From: Alterinioella nitratireducens
GTDB taxonomy: Bacteria > Pseudomonadota > Alphaproteobacteria > Rhodobacterales > Rhodobacteraceae
Assembly (NCBI RefSeq): GCF_013155465.1
Contig: NZ_JABJVX010000015.1
Coordinates: forward strand, 1-62,042
Direction: 5' to 3'
DNA length: 62,042 nt
Position 1 is the first letter of the stretch. Every line of letters starts with the position of its first letter. Shown here one piece after another: positions 58,589 through 62,042 of the stretch. The notes under the pieces were generated by a model. It saw only the letters and a program-made list of their open reading frames with translations. It had not been told where the DNA came from and did no database searches. Position numbers and translations under genes: made by a program.

Positions 58589-59526
58589 CAGTATACCTCA
58601 ATGTCGTTGATCAGGGTGGCGGTGCACATCCGCCCGACCAGACTGTCGCGCGCGGCCTGCCAGTCGAAAGTCGCCTGAACGCCCTGCGGACCGGAAATCT
58701 CGATGCGGGGGCGTGGCAGATAGACGGAATGCACGGTGAAGGTGAAACTTTCGCCAGAGGGCAGCACATAGGCAAACTCGAGCTCACAGGGATCGCCATT
58801 GATCGCCTGTGTCACCAGCGTCTGGTCGGCGAAGCGGACCTCAATGGAGCCGGTCAGCGCGGCAATAGACGGGTCTGCTCCATCGATCCGTCCGTCCGAG
58901 CGGATGGTCTCGATCCGGTCGAGGTTGTTGGCATATGTGATGTCGGCCGAGACGACGTTGCCGAGGGCGGAGCCGTTGCGCGTGATCGATCCGTTGAAAT
59001 GGCCAAAGCGCTGCAATTCGAGAGCGGCTGGCGTGCCTGCACTGGTGGTTGTGCCGACCGTCTCGCCCTGTGCCACCAATCGGGCCGTCGCGGTCAGCAG
59101 GCCAGATCGCTGCATCTGCCAATTGATCTGGTCGAGCACGCATCCGGAATACATCGCGTAGCGCGGCACCTCGGGCATGCCGGTCTCGATGGACATGCTG
59201 GGCAGAGTCCAGGACCCCGACTGGAACTCATGCGTCCAGGGGCCGGGGCCGGTCGTGGTCGGGTCACCAAAGGCTGCCTTCAACCAGAACCCGAACGCCT
59301 CGGCGTCGAGCGGCACCACGACATCGCCATCCGCCGTCACTGCATCCTTGATCGGTGCCAGCGGATCGCGGCCGTAGCCCAGCAATTCCGAATTGAGCAG
59401 TGGTTGCTCCGCCCCCAGCGAAGTGCTGGCGAAGGGCATCTTGGTGAAGCCACCCACAGGCGGTGTTCCATAGGTCGTCTCGAACGCAAGCGCCATCTGC
59501 GCCCGCGCCCCTTGGGCTCGTGCCAT
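58588..59526 (-). CDS. Phage major tail (tail tube) protein
   Basis: A 312-residue tail tube protein. It begins ARAQGARAQMALAFETTYGT, followed by PPVGGFTKMPFASTSLGAEQ, with LLGYGRDPLAPIKDAVTADGDVVVPLD. Internal beta-rich segments such as RFADQTLVTQAINGDPCELEFAYVLPSGESFTF match phage major tail protein families. The position before the chaperone gene agrees. Its stop overlaps the chaperone start by one base. Confidence 0.9.
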   Translation of the reverse strand: MARAQGARAQMALAFETTYGTPPVGGFTKMPFASTSLGAEQPLLNSELLGYGRDPLAPIKDAVTADGDVVVPLDAEAFGFWLKAAFGDPTTTGPGPWTHEFQSGSWTLPSMSIETGMPEVPRYAMYSGCVLDQINWQMQRSGLLTATARLVAQGETVGTTTSAGTPAALELQRFGHFNGSITRNGSALGNVVSADITYANNLDRIETIRSDGRIDGADPSIAALTGSIEVRFADQTLVTQAINGDPCELEFAYVLPSGESFTFTVHSVYLPRPRIEISGPQGVQATFDWQAARDSLVGRMCTATLINDIEVY

Positions 59527-59550
59527 CGTGCTCTCCTCAGATTGTCGGGA

Positions 59551-59970
59551 TCAGCTGAGTGGGTCAGCCGTTGAATAGTGCAGGACCACCGGGATGACGG
59601 CGGCCTTCAGGCTCGCCGCGCCCTCGACGGGCAGATCGACCGGTCGCGGTGCTTCCGCCTCGACCCAGTCACAGAGGCCGCCCAGCGTACGGTCAGCGGC
59701 GAGCGCCCCGCCAATGCTGGCGGTCAGGATGTCAAATGTAGCGTCACGGTTGGCGCCCTGCACGACTGCCTCGATCTCGGCGCGGTGCTGATAGTGGTAC
59801 GCGAGCGGCGACAACGTGACCTCGGGCTCACCCGGTTCACCGTCGCGCAGGATCAGCAAGCCATCGGTCGGCACGCGCTCGGGTACCACGTCACCGCGCA
59901 GGGCTGTGGCGGCAAGCGCCGAGAGCCGCGCGTGCAGCGTGGTGAGGATGGTTTCACGGAGGGTAGGCAT
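59551..59970 (-). CDS. Phage tail terminator / tail completion protein
   Basis: A 139-residue protein with LRETILTTLHARLSALAATA, EVTLSPLAYHYQHRAEIEAVVQG, DRTLGGLCDWVEAEAPRPVDLPVEGAASLKAAVIPVVLHY. The helix-strand pattern and the final VxLxY motif fit tail terminator proteins (lambda gpU-like). It stands directly before the tail tube gene. Confidence 0.75.
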   Translation of the reverse strand: MPTLRETILTTLHARLSALAATALRGDVVPERVPTDGLLILRDGEPGEPEVTLSPLAYHYQHRAEIEAVVQGANRDATFDILTASIGGALAADRTLGGLCDWVEAEAPRPVDLPVEGAASLKAAVIPVVLHYSTADPLS

Positions 59971-60037
59971 TGCTTCTCTACGCGATACTGGCAGTAATGG
60001 TGCTCGAAATGCTATCCATCTCGCCGAAGGTCCATAA

Positions 60038-60529
60038 ATGCTTGCAGAAGATTGGTTAGAACGCAGCCAGCCAGGTTATCGTGAACTGGCCCAGGGCGAG
60101 AGGTCAGCAGTTGCTGGTTTTTCGATTATATGGAGCGTTTTTGAAGCGGCCGCTCTATCGGGAAGTGGAAGCGTGCGTTCGATTGGTCAATTCATTGACG
60201 GAAATAGGGAAGCGCTTGTTGATTTCGCACCACTTCAAGCACCCCTTGATTACTTCCAAGACCGTTATGTCGAGGACGGCGCTATAAATCTCAGGTTTGA
60301 CCATTTGAATTTCCGAAGAAACGATAATCGCGAACTTGTCGAAGCCGTATTGCTTGGGAGAAACGATGACAACGCTGAAAAGGCGAAGGCCTTGCTCATT
60401 ATTGTATATCGGCTGAGGAACAATCTTTTCCATGGCTTGAAGTGGGCGTACGAAATGCGTGACCAACAAGCGAATTTTGAGCATGGAATATTGGTCATGA
60501 CCAATGTTTTAGATTGCTGCCGCAGATAG
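60038..60529 (+). CDS. Candidate HEPN-domain protein (prophage moron)
   Basis: A 163-residue protein on the opposite strand to all surrounding phage genes, with visibly lower GC and different codon use. It is mostly helical and has a HEPN-type motif R-N-N-L-F-H (RxxxxH, residues 127-132) in VYRLRNNLFHGLKWAYEMRD, the form seen in Apea/MAE-type HEPN proteins. HEPN proteins are often ribonucleases in abortive-infection or toxin systems. No partner nucleotidyltransferase or antitoxin lies beside it. Moron genes are typically inserted like this between structural genes. Domain assignment is from the motif and helical context only. Confidence 0.65.
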   Translation: MLAEDWLERSQPGYRELAQGERSAVAGFSIIWSVFEAAALSGSGSVRSIGQFIDGNREALVDFAPLQAPLDYFQDRYVEDGAINLRFDHLNFRRNDNRELVEAVLLGRNDDNAEKAKALLIIVYRLRNNLFHGLKWAYEMRDQQANFEHGILVMTNVLDCCRR

Positions 60530-60565
60530 TCTATCGGACCTCGAAGTGGCTCTGCTTGCTTACTT

Positions 60566-61195
60566 TCATCGGCTCTCCACCCAGTTCGCGACGATCAACC
60601 CCGGCACACTATCGAGCGCCCGCTCGGCTTCACGGTCGAGATCAAGCCGCTTCGGCAGCTTTACCTGCGGGACGAGCAGGAAGATCGGCGCTGTGACCTG
60701 GTTACGGCCGGTTTTTGAGCGCGATGCCACCGCCTGACCGCGTTTGTTGATCCGCGCGCGGTCCGCCACCAGCAGGCTGGGTCCTCGGCGGCGGTAGACG
60801 AAGCGCAAGCGTAGACCGCGCCGGCGCTCCCATTCGCCGGGGGTGATCCGGCGACCGCGCAGACCTCGGCCTGCTGCTTCGGTCGGGATCGCGAGGTAGA
60901 ACCCATCTTTCGAGCGGATCAGCGGGCCGCTGTCGTGGGCGTCCACGATAACCGGGGCCTTGGACCAAACCAGCGCGGCGGCATCAAGGCTCTCGCCCGA
61001 CCGCGGGAAGTTTTGGTTGCGGATCGAGTTGGCAAGCCGCCGTCCGAGCCCCGCGCCAGTGATCTGGGTGCGCCAGGCAGTCTTCAGCCCGGTCCCGGCC
61101 TCGCGCATGGCGGCCGTAACTGCGCGTTCGCCCGCCGCGACCTCGGCTGCCATCATAGCCACGATGTCGGGATCGATGTCGAGCTTGAGCTTCAC
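60566..61195 (-). CDS. Phage DUF6441-like / HK97 gp10-type protein
   Basis: A 209-residue protein: GERAVTAAMREAGTGLKTAW, RRLANSIRNQNFPRSGESLDAAALVWSKAPVIVDAHDSG and GFYLAIPTEAAGRGLRGRRITPGEWERRRGLRLRFVYRRRGPSLLVADRARIN. It fits the DUF6441 family, which occupies the head-tail connection position in Rhodobacteraceae prophages and GTA-like elements. The AT-rich gene at 60038 separates it from the tail terminator. Confidence 0.85.
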   Translation of the reverse strand: MKLKLDIDPDIVAMMAAEVAAGERAVTAAMREAGTGLKTAWRTQITGAGLGRRLANSIRNQNFPRSGESLDAAALVWSKAPVIVDAHDSGPLIRSKDGFYLAIPTEAAGRGLRGRRITPGEWERRRGLRLRFVYRRRGPSLLVADRARINKRGQAVASRSKTGRNQVTAPIFLLVPQVKLPKRLDLDREAERALDSVPGLIVANWVESR

Positions 61196-61503
61196 GCGGG
61201 CCTCAGATCCACGGTCCAGACCAGCCGCTCGCGATCCCGCACCGGCTCTCCCTGAATGAGGAAGGCGTCCCCGTCGATCTCCAAGCGGTCGCCGGGGCGT
61301 GGATTCGCAACCTCGTCTACGCGCAGGTCGATACGAGTGGTCTCGGACCAGAGCCGCGCGTCGCCGAAGTCGGTGATCGCATCGGCTTGCCGTGAGACGA
61401 CGCGCACCAGAACGGGCGCACCGCCATCGGAGGTGTAGACCGCTTCGCGCCCGATGTTGGGATCCGCGAACAGCGCATCAACGACAGCGGCAAACGCCGT
61501 CAT
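61192..61503 (-). CDS. Phage head-tail joining protein
   Basis: A 103-residue protein beginning MTAFAAVVDALFADPNIGRE, continuing GAPVLVRVVSRQADAITDFG and ending LVWTVDLRPA. The layout (strand-rich small beta barrel) and order after DUF2190 fit a head-tail joining or stopper protein. I start at ATG 61503, which overlaps the stop of the upstream gene; the longer frame is antisense to DUF2190. Confidence 0.82.
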   Translation of the reverse strand: MTAFAAVVDALFADPNIGREAVYTSDGGAPVLVRVVSRQADAITDFGDARLWSETTRIDLRVDEVANPRPGDRLEIDGDAFLIQGEPVRDRERLVWTVDLRPA

Positions 61504-61838
61504 TAGAAGCTCGCGTTCAGGCGCACGCGGCCGATCACGTCGCCCGCACCACCAGCAACAGCTTCTGTGGCCACGCCGATCAACGTGTTCGATGTGGCCA
61601 CGCTTGTGGTGCGCTTGTTGGTGTCGTCCCAATAGACCTTCGCGCCGACTGTCCAGGCCTGCGAGCCAACCTTGATGAGGTCGAACACGCCGGTCAGGGC
61701 GACTTCGACAGGTTCGTTCAGAGCAGCGTCCCCGGATGCGATGCCGAAGATCGAGCCGACGAGCAAGCCGTCGCCGGAGGTCACGGCATAGGGCGCGGTC
61801 AGGGTGATGGTATTGCCGGGCTGGACGTAGTTTTTCAT
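61503..61838 (-). CDS. DUF2190 capsid cement-type protein
   Basis: A 111-residue protein of the DUF2190 family: MKNYVQPGNTITLTAPYAVT, SGDGLLVGSIFGIASGDA, VGAKVYWDDTNKRTTSV and a GDVIGRVRLN end. Members decorate or stabilise phage capsids and lie next to the major capsid gene. Ends with a 1-base overlap onto the head-tail joining gene. Confidence 0.93.
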   Translation of the reverse strand: MKNYVQPGNTITLTAPYAVTSGDGLLVGSIFGIASGDAALNEPVEVALTGVFDLIKVGSQAWTVGAKVYWDDTNKRTTSVATSNTLIGVATEAVAGGAGDVIGRVRLNASF

Positions 61839-61860
61839 TGCAGGATCCTTTTCAAACGGG

Positions 61861-61888
61861 AACGGGCGGCCCGATTGGACCGCCCGTC
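61861..61888 (-). terminator. GC-rich hairpin after the major capsid gene
   Basis: A 9-bp stem (ACGGGCGGT / ACCGCCCGT-type arms around ccaatcgggc) lies between the capsid stop and the DUF2190 gene. No T run follows on either strand, so it is more likely an RNA-stabilising or pausing element than a full terminator. Confidence 0.4.
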
Positions 61889-61916
61889 AGAGGTGAGATG
61901 TCAGGGATGGCCCGAC

Positions 61917-62042
61917 CTATGCACCCGGGTTCTTGTAGAGGCCGCGCCAGTCGATGGCCTTGGCGCCGAAGTCGAGGCGGCACTTGATCTCGACCCCGTC
62001 GACGTCGAAGCCGTTGCGCGTCTCGATATACGCGCCTTGCTG
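61917..62042 (-). CDS. Phage major capsid protein, C-terminal end (cut by window)
   Basis: The last 41 residues of an HK97-type capsid protein: GAYIETRNGFDVDGVEIKCR, then LDFGAKAIDWRGLYKNPGA and a TAG. The V-D-G-V-E-x-K...D-F-G-A-x-x-x-D-W-R-G-L-Y pattern is that of capsid proteins, often made as a protease-capsid fusion, in related prophages. The rest, plus terminase and portal genes, should lie beyond the right edge. Confidence 0.85.
   Translation of the reverse strand, partial: QQGAYIETRNGFDVDGVEIKCRLDFGAKAIDWRGLYKNPGA

Noticed and set aside
60155-60484. 109-codon minus-strand ORF opposite the HEPN-like gene
   Set aside because: It would keep the phage strand, but the plus-strand frame is longer, has the better start, and shows the helical, motif-bearing sequence; both cannot be coding.

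Overview
The window reads as a high-GC alphaproteobacterial chromosome, most likely Rhodobacteraceae (Roseobacter/Paracoccus-like). The evidence is protein sequence style, very dense ATGA-overlapping operons, a tripartite tricarboxylate transporter (TTT) with tcuAB-like genes, a CrtA-like monooxygenase, and a siphovirus-type prophage with the gene order typical of that family. Most of the window looks accessory: recombinase, insertion sequence, fragments of dead mobile elements, catabolic islands and a prophage. No rRNA, convincing tRNA or CRISPR array was seen.

Layout. (1) 121-2558: a four-gene mobile module (small protein, DUF2924, large serine recombinase, HTH protein), followed by a TPR-like protein on the other strand. 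(2) 3707-4520: non-coding, with an intrinsic terminator and the first copy of a perfect 34-bp repeat; the second copy lies 33.85 kb away at 38031, also beside a terminator. (3) 4521-9844 (minus): a periplasmic redox module of c-type cytochrome fused to a binding-protein-like domain, SCO copper chaperone, beta-propeller protein and a cupredoxin/multicopper-oxidase-like protein whose 5' end was removed by an IS21-family element (9793-12299). (4) 12415-33540: a large catabolic region for an unidentified, probably carboxylate-rich substrate. It holds an IclR regulator, aldehyde dehydrogenase, two D-2-hydroxyacid dehydrogenases, AtuA-type proteins, TcuA/TcuB, a ThDP enzyme, a GntR regulator, an Ldh2-type dehydrogenase, a two-subunit acyl-CoA ligase, acyl-CoA dehydrogenase, HpcH/HpaI aldolase, two half-size chromate-transporter-like proteins, an unusual SDR and TctABC. 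Similar GTATAC-containing sites in front of four transcription units suggest one GntR regulon. (5) 33862-37767: a graveyard of fragments: IS481-like and IS3-like transposase ends, a ParB-like/IS3 chimeric ORF, a truncated DUF6362 phage gene, and the C-terminal two thirds of an HsdR, then an intact YgjP/SprT-type metallopeptidase. (6) 38260-47292 (plus): a CadC-like regulator and a tight operon of MFS transporter, CrtA-like monooxygenase, two SnoaL-like proteins, methyltransferase, two cupins, GNAT, ChaC-type gamma-glutamylcyclotransferase and M19 dipeptidase, then a second GNAT. (7) 47302-62042 (minus): the capsid-to-lysis part of a prophage, cut by the window at the major capsid gene.

The observations I rate highest are: a programmed -1 frameshift signal (A AAA AAC) in the tail-assembly chaperone that opens a 106-codon frame with no start of its own; an AT-richer gene on the opposite strand inside the tail operon with a HEPN-type RxxxxH motif (candidate moron or defence gene); the CrtA/SnoaL/cupin/ChaC/M19 operon; and the 34-bp repeat pair. 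Functions are inferred from motifs and remembered family features; no database search was possible.
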